Positions 1-8,332 of a DNA stretch of 30,710 nucleotides are shown here, piece by piece (positions within the stretch are counted from its first letter, which is position 1; every line of letters begins with the position of its first letter). This DNA is from a bacterium. GTDB lineage: Bacteria > NPL-UPA2 > JAGMAN01. The notes under the pieces are model-generated. The model searched no databases and was not told the DNA's origin. It saw only the letters and a list, made by a program, of their open reading frames with translations. The translations under genes and the position numbers were made by a program. The stretch lies in the NCBI GenBank assembly GCA_023130215.1, contig JAGMAN010000106.1:1-30710 (forward strand), written 5' to 3'.

Positions 1-63
1 GATAGCAAAGAAGGATCGCAGTTCAGGGAAAGTGTTACCTATGTATTCAGCCAGCACAGGCCC

Positions 64-92
64 TTGACAAGATGGCATTTATGTGGTATAGT
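64..92 (+). promoter_or_regulatory. Sigma70-type promoter for the regulator and probably the whole locus
   Basis: A perfect -35 box TTGACA (64-69) is followed after exactly 17 nt by TATAGT (87-92), one mismatch from the -10 consensus. Transcription would start near 98-100, leaving a leader of about 145 nt before the regulator ATG at 245. It is the only strong promoter I could pick out by eye in the window, so it may drive much of the same-strand run downstream. A 5-5-5 inverted repeat, CAAAT-CCAAC-ATTTG (117-131), lies about 20-30 nt past the predicted start and could be an operator, but so short a palindrome can occur by chance. Confidence 0.7.
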
Positions 93-165
93 TCATTCAG
101 AATGTTTAGAACGATGCAAATCCAACATTTGTTTTTCTTTTTAACTGTTTGGGAGACAGGTGTTT

Positions 166-234
166 ATGATGCTGATGATGCACGCTTGGTCGGTACGGTC
201 CATGAGAGACTTGCATCAAAGGCAGTTGATTTAG
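166..234 (+). CDS. Possible 22-codon leader ORF ahead of the GbsR/MarR gene
   Basis: A short reading frame starts with ATG ATG CTG ATG ATG and ends at TAG 232-234. The predicted peptide begins MMLMMHAWSV. A GGAG (152-155) lies about 10 nt upstream of the first ATG. Its stop directly precedes the strong ribosome-binding site (GGGAGGA, about 235-241) of the regulator, so ribosomes terminating here could affect initiation at 245. It could equally be a chance ORF. Nothing in the peptide (no run of one amino-acid codon apart from Met) suggests a classical attenuator. Confidence 0.2.
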   Translation: MMLMMHAWSVRSMRDLHQRQLI

Positions 235-244
235 GGAGGATTTC

Positions 245-742
245 ATGAATTCCAAATTAGAAAAATCGGTTGATGGTTTTGTAGAGAGCATTGGACAGTT
301 AGGCTCAAACCTGGGGCTTAACAAAATGGCCGCTCAGCTTTATGCTCTGCTTTTTATGAGTAATGACCCTCTCTCTTTAGACGATATGATGAAGCGCCTT
401 AAGGTAAGCAAGGGAAATGTCAGCGTCAATGTGCGAGAATTAGAGAAATGGGGAGCCGCCCGGAAAGTATGGGTGAAAGGAGACCGGAGAGACTTCTACA
501 AAGCTGAATTGGATGTCTTTAAGATAATAACTGAAAGGCTTAAGACTGGCCTTACCCGCAGGATGGATGAAACTTTGCAGGCCATAAAGCAGGCTGAGGA
601 GACTATCCGGGAGGGTGGGGGGAACTTCAATGGCAAGGATAAGAAGACAGCCAAGGTCTATCGGGAAAGACTGGAGAAGGCAAAGGAGATATACTGGCGC
701 CTGAATGGCCTAATTGAAACCGCTTCAAAAATAATAACTTAG
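245..742 (+). CDS. GbsR/MarR-family winged-helix transcriptional regulator
   Basis: The 165-residue product is a predicted cytoplasmic DNA-binding protein of the GbsR branch of the MarR superfamily. Residues 25-95 hold the winged helix: a helix with MAAQLYALLFMSNDPLSL, the segment MMKRLKVSKGNVSVNVREL as helix-turn-helix, and the wing KVWVKGDRRDFYKAE. The C-terminal 70 residues are charged and helical, suited to dimerisation. The length fits the family (about 150-180). The ATG at 245 is supported by a strong GGGAGGA ribosome-binding site 5 nt upstream. The family includes GbsR/OpuR regulators of osmoprotectant genes, but here the gene stands first before a polysaccharide exporter, with its own strong promoter. 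Local control of the glycan locus, perhaps with autoregulation, is therefore the simplest inference. The effector is unknown. Confidence 0.85.
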   Translation: MNSKLEKSVDGFVESIGQLGSNLGLNKMAAQLYALLFMSNDPLSLDDMMKRLKVSKGNVSVNVRELEKWGAARKVWVKGDRRDFYKAELDVFKIITERLKTGLTRRMDETLQAIKQAEETIREGGGNFNGKDKKTAKVYRERLEKAKEIYWRLNGLIETASKIIT

Positions 743-787
743 GATATACAAGCTTAAGTACAATGTTAATCAATTTGCAGTTAGAAA

Positions 788-1642
788 ATGAACGTTGAAA
801 TCCGATATACGCCCTCAGGCCCTGTCTATAAAGGAATCTCTGGGCCATTCCGCCATATTATCCTGATGTTTCGGGAGTTAATCAGTGCCCGGGAGCTCAT
901 CTGGCGGCTTTTCCTGCGAGATTTCAGCGCCCGTTACCGACAGTCAGTACTCGGAGTAGCCTGGGCAGTCCTGATGCCGCTGGCAACTGTCGGGGTATTC
1001 GTCATTCTCAACCGCTCTGGAGTTCTGGAAATCGGCAAGGTCCCCATTCCTTATCCCGCCTACGCACTCCTAGGATTAACAGTCTGGAATCTCTTCTCGG
1101 TGGGAATTGCTGCTGCCAGCAATTCCATCATTAACGCTGGGCCTATGGTGGTCAAGATTAACTTTCCCAAGATATCTCTTGTTATTGCCTCTATTGGCCA
1201 GGCTATAGTTAGCCTGTTCATTATGATTTTTCTGCTAATTGTTATCTTCCTCTGGTATGGCATCGCCCCTAATGTATCAGGCATCTTTCTATCATTCTTG
1301 GCCCTGCTTCCTCTTTATTTACTGACCCTTGGGTTAGGTTTTATCCTTTCATTGGCGGCCGGGGTGCTGAGAGACATTCCCAATATAATGGGAATTGCCA
1401 CCTATGCCTTGATGCTTCTCACCCCCGTTCTTTACCCTACACCACGAGCAACAGCCTTTGAACACATCAACTTATGGAATCCTCTTAATTACATGGTCAA
1501 TGGGGTGAGAGATTTAGTTCTTGCGGGAACGATGAAAGCCCCCTTTGGATATTTATATTCGGCTATTTTTGCAGTCATTGTCTTTTTACTTGGTTGGAGA
1601 GTTTTTTATTTTGCCCAGACAAAGATAGCTGAACGGGTCTAA
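788..1642 (+). CDS. wzm: Polysaccharide ABC exporter, permease subunit (Wzm-like)
   Basis: This is a 284-residue ABC-2 type integral inner-membrane protein that forms the channel through which a lipid-linked polysaccharide is exported. The N-terminus carries the family's cytoplasmic entry motif (ELIWRLFLRDFSARYRQSVLG, about residues 37-57), followed by six hydrophobic segments (for example around residues 59-75, 90-115, 133-157, 166-190, 200-215 and 256-272). Length and layout match Wzm/TagG/KpsM-like permeases. It lies 15 nt before the ATPase gene wzt, with which it would form a heterotetramer. No clear ribosome-binding site precedes the ATG at 788, and the gap to the regulator is 45 nt. The family assignment is secure. 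The substrate (O-antigen or another surface glycan) is inferred from the surrounding glycosyltransferase genes. Confidence 0.92.
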   Translation: MNVEIRYTPSGPVYKGISGPFRHIILMFRELISARELIWRLFLRDFSARYRQSVLGVAWAVLMPLATVGVFVILNRSGVLEIGKVPIPYPAYALLGLTVWNLFSVGIAAASNSIINAGPMVVKINFPKISLVIASIGQAIVSLFIMIFLLIVIFLWYGIAPNVSGIFLSFLALLPLYLLTLGLGFILSLAAGVLRDIPNIMGIATYALMLLTPVLYPTPRATAFEHINLWNPLNYMVNGVRDLVLAGTMKAPFGYLYSAIFAVIVFLLGWRVFYFAQTKIAERV

Positions 1643-1657
1643 GTGAGCGATTGAAGA

Positions 1658-2860
1658 ATGAACGATATTGCCATTAAAGTTGAGCACGTCTCAAAGAAGT
1701 TTTGTAAGAGATTAAGGCATACCATGCTATACGGTACTGTTGACATAGCCCGGAGCACTCTGGGTCTGTTACCTCATTCTGGCCAATTGAGGGTAGGAGA
1801 GTTTTGGGCTGTAGATGATGTCTCCTTTGAATTGAAGAGAGGCGAAACCCTGGGGATTATCGGACCCAATGGGGCAGGAAAAACAACCGTTCTTAAGATG
1901 CTAAATGGCATCTTTATGCCTGATAAGGGAAAAATTATAATAAAAGGTCGTGTAGGAGCGCTCATCGAAGTTGGAGCTGGCTTCCATCCAATGCTAACCG
2001 GAAGAGAGAATATTTATATTAATGGCACTATTCTTGGTATGAGCAAGCGCGAGATCGATAAGAAGTTCGATGACATAGTTAATTTTGCCGACATCGGCGA
2101 TTTTATTGATTCGCCGGTGAAGCATTATAGTTCAGGGATGTATGTCCGACTCGGTTTTGCTATAGCTATACATTGTGAGCCGGATATTTTGTTGGTGGAT
2201 GAGGTGCTGGCAGTAGGAGATGAAAAATTCAGGAAAAATTCTTATTATAAAATGCGGGAGCTGATGAAAACGACAACCATTATAATAGTCTCGCACAATT
2301 TGTTTCAAATAGAGCACCTGTGCAACAGGGTGATTTATTTAGATAAAGGGAAGGTAAAGTTATTAGACACACCTGAGCAGGCAATTGCCCGTTATTATAT
2401 GGATTTTGACTCTTCTACTAAAATAGAGAGAGGAATCAGGAAAGAAGAGACTATAAAATTTGAAGATGTCTATTTTGAAGATAATAAAGGAGAGAGGATA
2501 AACAGAATTGCAATTTTTGAAGATGTAAAATTGATCCTCAAATTTAAATGTATAGATGAAATGATAGACTCAACCTTTGATTTCCGGATTTATCAGCCTA
2601 ATGGAATACAATTGACTCGATTTGACTTTCAAACTGCTTTTGCCAAAAACGATCGTGAAAGTCATCAATTAGAAATTGAAATTAGAAACTTAAATTTGCC
2701 ACCTGGCAAGTACTATCTTGAGATCAAAGTTGCAGAGAAGGCATATATAGGGGGCATTTGGTATAACGCTTTAAATTTCGAAATCTATGCAAAAACATCT
2801 CATTTATTACAGCATAGAAGCGGTTATTGCATTTTGGATGCTCATTGTAAGAGCGATTAA
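1658..2860 (+). CDS. wzt: Polysaccharide ABC exporter, ATPase subunit with C-terminal glycan-binding domain (Wzt-like)
   Basis: The 400-residue protein powers export through Wzm. Its nucleotide-binding domain (1-250) shows Walker A GPNGAGKT (69-76), the ABC signature YSSGM (157-161), Walker B ILLVDE (177-182) and the switch histidine in SHN (His213). The segment VGAGFHPMLTGREN (105-118) is typical of Wzt/TagH/KpsT-like exporters. Residues about 265-380 form an extra beta-rich domain like the Wzt C-terminal domain, which in well-studied O-antigen exporters (E. coli O9a, Raoultella O12) reads the modified non-reducing end of the chain. This implies capped chains and links the gene to the methyltransferases downstream. 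The last 20 residues, after NFEIYAK, are Cys/His-containing and look unlike a normal domain end. Confidence 0.92.
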   Translation: MNDIAIKVEHVSKKFCKRLRHTMLYGTVDIARSTLGLLPHSGQLRVGEFWAVDDVSFELKRGETLGIIGPNGAGKTTVLKMLNGIFMPDKGKIIIKGRVGALIEVGAGFHPMLTGRENIYINGTILGMSKREIDKKFDDIVNFADIGDFIDSPVKHYSSGMYVRLGFAIAIHCEPDILLVDEVLAVGDEKFRKNSYYKMRELMKTTTIIIVSHNLFQIEHLCNRVIYLDKGKVKLLDTPEQAIARYYMDFDSSTKIERGIRKEETIKFEDVYFEDNKGERINRIAIFEDVKLILKFKCIDEMIDSTFDFRIYQPNGIQLTRFDFQTAFAKNDRESHQLEIEIRNLNLPPGKYYLEIKVAEKAYIGGIWYNALNFEIYAKTSHLLQHRSGYCILDAHCKSD

Positions 2861-2895
2861 ATTATATAATTTGAGCACCAATTGATAACTTAAAG

Positions 2896-4092
2896 ATGAA
2901 AGTTCTCCTGATACAGCCTGCTCCACCTTTTCCTTCGTTTGGTGATGCCTTGCCGTTTGGATTGGCTTCCATAGCGTCTTTTTTGCGCAAAGAACGTATG
3001 GATGTCGCTCTCGTCGACCTGGGAAAAGAATCACTGCCATCTGACTTTGTCCCGAATGTTGTAGGCATTGGTGCGTCAACACCATACTCTAAGAATGCTG
3101 TTTTTTGCAGTAAGAAGGTAAAAAAACTGTTTCCCCATGCTAAAATTGTGTTCGGCGGACCCCACTTTACAGCTATTCCCGAGAATGCCTTTCCTTATGC
3201 CGATGCGGTGATTCGAGGTGATGGTGAACTTGCTATGTTGGATATCTGTTATAATGGTATTTCAGAGAGAGTTGTTAACGGCACCCCTATTGAAAATCTT
3301 GATGATATTCCATTGCCTGATAAAGATTTATTAGATTGCATCTACAAAGGTAGAAAAACAAGACTGCATATCGTCGGGGCACGAGGGTGCCCATTTGACT
3401 GTGTTTTCTGTGCTGAGCATTCAAAAGCTGTCAGATATCACTCGGTTGACTATTTTATTGAAAACTTACGAGTCTTGGCCCAAAGGTATCACAACGATAT
3501 TTTCATATCAGATGATATTTTTACCCTCAATAAAGAGAGGGCGGCAGAAATATGTGGAAAAATTATTAGAATGCAATTAGGACTTCGGTTGAGGGTATTT
3601 GGCCATATCAATTGTTTCGATAAGGATTTGCTGTTGCTTATGAAGCAGGCAGGTGTGCATACTATTAGCTATGGCATAGAGTCCGGTAACAATAATATAC
3701 TAAGATTAATAAATAAAAAATTTACTGTAGACGAGACACGCAGAGTGGTAAGAGAGACTTTGGAAACAGGGATTAATGTTGATTGTTTGTATATGATAGG
3801 AAACGTGAGTGAAACAGAAGAGACAGTTGCAGATACAGTTGCATTTGCCCTTCAAGCCAGTAAAGAACGATGGTGTTCATTTGCTATACCTTTTCCTGGC
3901 ACTAAATTTTATGAAGTAGCCGAACAGTATGGCACAATTTTAACCAAGGATTGGGATAAATATACAAATCAGAATATAGCTTATGTCCCTTATGGCCTCA
4001 CAAAAAGATATATGCGAAGGGCGCGAGATACTATTGTGGGAGGGGCAGATAGGTCATTATTGGCAAAAATCCGAAGGAGACTGAGATTTTAA
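2896..4092 (+). CDS. B12-binding-domain radical SAM protein
   Basis: This 398-residue protein has an N-terminal Rossmann-like region (1-120, starting MKVLLIQPAPP, with GDGEL at 108-112) of the type found in cobalamin-binding radical SAM proteins. A radical SAM barrel follows, with the cluster motif CxxxCxxC at Cys165, Cys169 and Cys172 (RGCPFDCVFC). The DISYGIESG-like stretch TISYGIESGNN and a conserved MIGNVSETEET loop are typical of the B12-dependent Elp3-like radical SAM group. Members catalyse methylation or rearrangement at unactivated carbons, but the substrate cannot be told from sequence. Its place directly after wzm-wzt suggests modification of the exported glycan or its lipid carrier. 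A second protein of the same architecture lies at 10375. The N-terminal domain has no DxHxxG motif, which is usual for this group. Confidence 0.85.
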   Translation: MKVLLIQPAPPFPSFGDALPFGLASIASFLRKERMDVALVDLGKESLPSDFVPNVVGIGASTPYSKNAVFCSKKVKKLFPHAKIVFGGPHFTAIPENAFPYADAVIRGDGELAMLDICYNGISERVVNGTPIENLDDIPLPDKDLLDCIYKGRKTRLHIVGARGCPFDCVFCAEHSKAVRYHSVDYFIENLRVLAQRYHNDIFISDDIFTLNKERAAEICGKIIRMQLGLRLRVFGHINCFDKDLLLLMKQAGVHTISYGIESGNNNILRLINKKFTVDETRRVVRETLETGINVDCLYMIGNVSETEETVADTVAFALQASKERWCSFAIPFPGTKFYEVAEQYGTILTKDWDKYTNQNIAYVPYGLTKRYMRRARDTIVGGADRSLLAKIRRRLRF

Positions 4093-4148
4093 TGAAAAAT
4101 GTTTAATGGGAATAGTCATAAATTATCGCTAAGGGCAGAGGAAATGGC

Positions 4149-5741
4149 ATGAGATTCATAACAGCCATATACGCCGATAACTACCTTCCAATGCTTTGGG
4201 CGCATCTTCAAAGTATTGCGCATTATCACCCCAAGGATCCAGTCTCAATTTTTTATGAAGATATTTCGGAATATGAGATTAGGATATTACAGGAAAGCTT
4301 TCCCGATTATAAGTTCATACGTGGTCCAAATTTAATCCCGAGAGGGCATCTAATGGAAAAGATCCCTCTTAAGATTAGATATTGGTCAATGGCATGTGAT
4401 GTGTACCCCGATGAGGTCTTATGCCTCCTTGATTGCGACACAGCACTTTGTTCCAACATTTCTTCTTTTATAGATAGAAGTTTTGATGTCCTGTATACAT
4501 GGAAAGACGAACGTTTTCCGCTTAATACCGGCGTTGTAATAGTGGAAAGCAAGAGTCAAGTTTGCAAGTTTATGAAATGCTGGTTAAAACGCATTGAGGA
4601 AATTATCGCAAATCCTGCAGATTTTGAAAGGGCGAAAGAATTAAATGGTGCAGCTGACCAACATGCACTTTCTGAAATTCTTAATGCCCAAAATTACGAT
4701 GGTTTTATAGAAAAGAAGATTGAAAGAGAAGCGGTCAAATTTAAAGGGGTGGCATGCAAATATTTAAATGAGACAAATTCTGTACCCATTACAGAAGACA
4801 CACACATTATCCATTATAAGGCAGGGTGGCATCCTATTATTCTCGAAAATGCACCTTTTACGAAAAATAGACCCCAAGAAGAGTGTAAAGAAATGCTTGA
4901 GTATTGGCAACAACTATATCGGGAAGCGATTATGAAGTCTATTAGGTCATTTGTTCTTGCGTCTGCCTTAAAATATAAGGAGAGATTTGCTCGCATAATG
5001 GATGGTTATGAAGAGAGGGGCATTTTACACAGTGAAATGCTTGCGGCATGTTCAGTAATTCAGAATTTAGATATAGACATCATTATAGAGTCAGGAAGAT
5101 ATAGAGGGCAGAGTGCTGAAATTCTTGCGAAGTATTTCTCTGGCACCAAAACTAAAATTGTAAGTATCGAAATAAATAAAGATGAAAATGCAAAATATGT
5201 AGAGAATAAATTGAAAAAATATGCTAATCTAAAATTAATATACGGTGACGCAAATGATGTTATCCCCAAAATTCTTATTAGACATCATGGAGAGAAGATA
5301 GCTATCTTATTTGACGGGCCAAAAGGGGAAATGGCGATAAGGATATTTAAAAAAACCATACGCAATTTTCCAGAAGTTATTACTGGCTTTTTTCATGATA
5401 TGAGGAAACCAGCCGAAAAGATGCCTAATTCCACCCGGGAGGTAATGGAGAATTGTTTTGATCGTATTTTTTTCACAGATGATAGTGAATATGTCGCATC
5501 CTTTAAATCTTTGGATCAATCTTGTTTACCAAAGACTAATATTATTACAGAAGACACTTGGCGTCCATGGATGAAGGGTAATAATAAAATCGGAAGCTAT
5601 GGCCCAACTTTAGCCGTTGTGTTACCTGCACCAAGGGAAAGGTTGAATAAAACAGACAACGATGCAAATATCTCTAAGGGCTTTGAATTTAAAAAGGCAC
5701 TACGTAAAATATTTCACAACGGATTATTCGGGAGGTACTGA
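4149..5741 (+). CDS. Two-domain protein: GT8-like glycosyltransferase fused to a SAM methyltransferase-like domain
   Basis: The 530-residue protein appears bifunctional. Residues 1-265 resemble a GT-A fold sugar transferase. They contain a DxD metal site, LLDCDT with Asp95 and Asp97, then FPLNTGVVIV (123-132), AADQHAL (168-174) and HYKAGWH (222-228), an order reminiscent of GT8 and related families. Residues about 285-510 resemble a Rossmann methyltransferase: IIIESGRYRGQSAEIL (311-326), an acidic end of strand 2 in VSIEINKDE (338-346), YGDANDVIPK (365-374) and ILFDGPKG (386-393). The last region recalls TylF/CmcI-like enzymes. No frameshift or start signal lies between the halves. The ATG has a GAGG ribosome-binding site about 7 nt upstream. 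Neither activity is certain, but sugar addition plus methylation would suit a chain-capping enzyme close to wzt. Confidence 0.7.
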   Translation: MRFITAIYADNYLPMLWAHLQSIAHYHPKDPVSIFYEDISEYEIRILQESFPDYKFIRGPNLIPRGHLMEKIPLKIRYWSMACDVYPDEVLCLLDCDTALCSNISSFIDRSFDVLYTWKDERFPLNTGVVIVESKSQVCKFMKCWLKRIEEIIANPADFERAKELNGAADQHALSEILNAQNYDGFIEKKIEREAVKFKGVACKYLNETNSVPITEDTHIIHYKAGWHPIILENAPFTKNRPQEECKEMLEYWQQLYREAIMKSIRSFVLASALKYKERFARIMDGYEERGILHSEMLAACSVIQNLDIDIIIESGRYRGQSAEILAKYFSGTKTKIVSIEINKDENAKYVENKLKKYANLKLIYGDANDVIPKILIRHHGEKIAILFDGPKGEMAIRIFKKTIRNFPEVITGFFHDMRKPAEKMPNSTREVMENCFDRIFFTDDSEYVASFKSLDQSCLPKTNIITEDTWRPWMKGNNKIGSYGPTLAVVLPAPRERLNKTDNDANISKGFEFKKALRKIFHNGLFGRY

Positions 5742-5743
5742 TT

Positions 5744-6424
5744 TTGTCTGCCAAGATTCAGTTTAAGACCAATTATACCTATAGGGACCGTAAAACTAAA
5801 GCAAAATATGTATACTTAAAATATCAATCCATTCTGACGGGCAACATATTAGATGTTGGCGCAGACGAGTGCTACCTGAGACAATACATCGGAGAAGGCG
5901 TTTCCTATTTTGGTATCGGATGTGGGGATAACCTTGGCAAACAGGTCGATTTGGAAAAAGGATGTATCCCATTTGACAATAACTCCTTTGATTGTGTACT
6001 GTGTCTCGATGTTTTGGAGCACCTTGAGAATATCCATGCCGTATTTGATGAGCTCTGCAGGGTGAGCAGGCGATGGGTCATTATTTCGCTGCCAAATCCA
6101 TGGAGAGATTTCTACACAATGCTTCAAAATGGCGACTATGCTGAGGGACGCTCAATGAAATTTTATAATTTACCGCTGGAGCCGTCCAATGACCGGCATA
6201 AATGGTTTTTCTCGACGGAAGAAGCAAAAAAGTTTATTGCCTATCGTGCCGAGAAAAATAGAATGCGTATCGCACAGATAGATATTCAAAATGTCAATAC
6301 CGGAGGTTCGGGTATAAAAAGATTGCTGCGCCGTCTGGCTATGCGGGTTTTATTTAGAAATTCTGTGAAAATTCGTAATTTTTATAATGGGGCATTGTGG
6401 GCAGTATTAGAAAAAATTGTTTAA
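5744..6424 (+). CDS. Class I SAM-dependent methyltransferase
   Basis: The 226-residue protein has the SAM-binding motif NILDVGADECYL (34-45), a degenerate form in which the usual glycine-rich GxGxG is GADEC. It also has FDCVLCLDVLEHLEN (82-96), the standard motif IV/post-IV block of methyltransferases acting on small molecules and sugars. The C-terminal part (VISLPNPWRDFY, HKWFFSTEEAKKFI) matches cluster-associated sugar methyltransferases. It starts with TTG at 5744, only 2 nt after the preceding stop, with GGAGG (5731-5735) as ribosome-binding site. It is very likely co-translated with the GT-methyltransferase gene before it. The likely role is O-methylation of the glycan, though the target is unknown. 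Confidence 0.8.
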   Translation: MSAKIQFKTNYTYRDRKTKAKYVYLKYQSILTGNILDVGADECYLRQYIGEGVSYFGIGCGDNLGKQVDLEKGCIPFDNNSFDCVLCLDVLEHLENIHAVFDELCRVSRRWVIISLPNPWRDFYTMLQNGDYAEGRSMKFYNLPLEPSNDRHKWFFSTEEAKKFIAYRAEKNRMRIAQIDIQNVNTGGSGIKRLLRRLAMRVLFRNSVKIRNFYNGALWAVLEKIV

Positions 6425-7560
6425 TGGAACTTGCTGATACCAATCTTACTCTTTTTTTTACTGGGGGTGTTGGTTTGGAGACATGGGCTGAGGCAGGTAT
6501 TCTTAGCCGGGAAGTTGCGATTTATCAATGCCTTACTGAACATTTGAAATCCGTCAATTTTGTCACTTACGGTGGACGTGCAGACCTCCAATACACAGGG
6601 CAGTTGGGGCATATCGGACTTTATCCAACATTATGGAATCGTCCAATACAGATGTGCATTCTTCGTCTACTGATGCGTCATTGGCGAATGCTAATGCAAA
6701 GCGACGTACTCAAGACCAATCAGATTCTAGGTTCAGAAATCCCTGTTTGGTGTAAAAGATATTTCGGTAAAAGATTAATTCTACGGTGCGGATATCTGTA
6801 TGCCCATTTTACTGAACAGAAGAGCCGTAGCGAAAGAGTTATTGCCGCAGCTTATCGCCTCGAGCGGACTGCCTTCAAAGCTGCTGACATCGCTGTGGTG
6901 GCTACGGCGCATGATAGTGACTGGGTTGTAAAAACCCATGGCACCCCTAGGGAAAAATTACGTGTTATCCCCAATTATGTTGATGTCAAGATCTTTAGTC
7001 CATCCAGAAGTCAAAACAAAGCTTCGTTTGACTTGGCCTATGTTGGGCGTTCGGACCCACAAAAGAATATTTCAGCCTTGCTTGAAGCTATTGCACGGCT
7101 TAAAAGGCGCAATCGTATGGTGGCTTTATTGATGATTGGCAGTTGCAGTGGTGATTCACGACTAAGAGACATCGTGCAGATGGAGTGTCTGGACGTCACA
7201 TTTGTCGGAAATATTCCGAATGCCCAATTGCCTGAATATCTTAATAAGGCAACTGCTTTCGTATTACCTTCTCTTTATGAAGGACATCCTAAAGTGCTGC
7301 TTGAAGCTATGAGCTGTTCCCTGCCGTGCATCGGCACTAATGTAGAAGGCATCCGAGAAGAGATTAGTCATCGGGAGACAGGCTACCTGTGTTATACTGA
7401 CCCACAAAGCATCGCCGAGGCGATTGAGACTGTTATTGGTGACGAATTACTGCGCTGCAAAATGGGAGAAAATGCTAGACAGTATATTTTGGAGAATTAT
7501 ACCTTGGAGCGTGTACTTAAAATGGAACTTGATGTCATCCGGGAGGTCTCTGACAGATGA
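6424..7560 (+). CDS. Glycosyltransferase family 4 (GT-B)
   Basis: A retaining GT-B glycosyltransferase is predicted, acting on the cytoplasmic face of the membrane in glycan assembly. The C-terminal donor-binding domain shows LAYVGRSDPQKNI, VTFVGNIPNAQLPEYL, and the EX7E motif in YEGHPKVLLEAMSCSLP (first Glu donor-binding, second Glu ribose-contacting). I chose the ATG at 6424 (378 residues, MELADTNLTLFF) because it overlaps the upstream stop as TAATG, a common reinitiation arrangement. An in-frame GTG at 6397 would give 387 residues with a 28-nt overlap. The N-terminal acceptor domain is divergent, so the acceptor sugar cannot be deduced. The 3' end overlaps the next gene by 4 nt (ATGA). Confidence 0.85.
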   Translation: MELADTNLTLFFTGGVGLETWAEAGILSREVAIYQCLTEHLKSVNFVTYGGRADLQYTGQLGHIGLYPTLWNRPIQMCILRLLMRHWRMLMQSDVLKTNQILGSEIPVWCKRYFGKRLILRCGYLYAHFTEQKSRSERVIAAAYRLERTAFKAADIAVVATAHDSDWVVKTHGTPREKLRVIPNYVDVKIFSPSRSQNKASFDLAYVGRSDPQKNISALLEAIARLKRRNRMVALLMIGSCSGDSRLRDIVQMECLDVTFVGNIPNAQLPEYLNKATAFVLPSLYEGHPKVLLEAMSCSLPCIGTNVEGIREEISHRETGYLCYTDPQSIAEAIETVIGDELLRCKMGENARQYILENYTLERVLKMELDVIREVSDR

Positions 7561-8321
7561 GACTTCATTTAGCAAACTTGATGCTTCGTAGTGTTGCTTT
7601 GTGGTTAAAACGATTACCTCCTTCTACTCGTGCTGAAGTTTTGATACAATTGATCCGCTCATTAGTTCGGCGAGATACACCGAAGCAGACATTGCAATTT
7701 TTATTTAAACTGGAAAATCGCTTATATTTGTTAGAAGGAGAAACTTCGATTCGCTATGGGAATGGTATCCATACAAAACATAGGCATATCAACTATCATC
7801 ATTTTTTCATTAGAAATCTTAAGCTTGGTGAGCATGTCCTGGACATCGGTTGTGGTAACGGTGCTATGACCTACGAGATGGTAACTAAAGTCAGTGGTGT
7901 GCAGGTTGTGGGCATTGAGCTAAATGAGGACAACATCAAATTTGCCCGTGAGCATTACCAACATTCTAATCTGCGTTTTATCCATGGTGACGCACTCAAG
8001 GAATTACCCAACGAGACGTTTGATGTTGTTACACTCTCTAATGTACTGGAGCATATTGGACAACGCGTTGAATTTCTGAAGAAGATAGTGCAACAAACTA
8101 AGCCCAAACGTTTAATTATTCGCGTACCACTTTTTGAACGGGACTGGCGGGTACCGCTCAAGAAAGAACTTGGTATAGATTATCGCCTTGACCCAACACA
8201 CCAAATCGAATATCTGCAAGAGGACTACTTTGAGGAACTTCGGCGAGCAGGGTTGAAAGTAACGCATGTGGAGTTGCGGTGGGGTGAAATCTGGAGCGTA
8301 GCAGAGCCTTTAACTAATTAA
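7557..8321 (+). CDS. Class I SAM-dependent methyltransferase
   Basis: The 254-residue protein contains a clear motif I, HVLDIGCGNGAMT (93-105), the acidic loop VVGIELNEDN and FDVVTLSNVLEHIGQ, followed by IIRVPLFERDW. It is a typical ubiE/COQ5-like fold methyltransferase. A basic N-terminal region of about 80 residues (RSVALWLKRLPPSTRAEVL...) precedes the catalytic core and could contact the membrane or a partner. Translation is coupled to the preceding GT4 gene by an ATGA overlap. It probably methylates a sugar or lipid-linked intermediate. It is the third of four methyltransferase domains in the locus. Confidence 0.83.
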   Translation: MRLHLANLMLRSVALWLKRLPPSTRAEVLIQLIRSLVRRDTPKQTLQFLFKLENRLYLLEGETSIRYGNGIHTKHRHINYHHFFIRNLKLGEHVLDIGCGNGAMTYEMVTKVSGVQVVGIELNEDNIKFAREHYQHSNLRFIHGDALKELPNETFDVVTLSNVLEHIGQRVEFLKKIVQQTKPKRLIIRVPLFERDWRVPLKKELGIDYRLDPTHQIEYLQEDYFEELRRAGLKVTHVELRWGEIWSVAEPLTN

Positions 8322-8332
8322 GGGAAAGTTTG

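Noticed and set aside
1-63. Sequence left of the first promoter
   Set aside because: No open frame, hairpin or RNA gene could be recognised; perhaps the spacer after an upstream gene outside the window.
743-787. Possible second promoter between the regulator and wzm
   Set aside because: TTGAAA (714-719) has no -10 box at acceptable spacing; TATACA at 745 is too far away.
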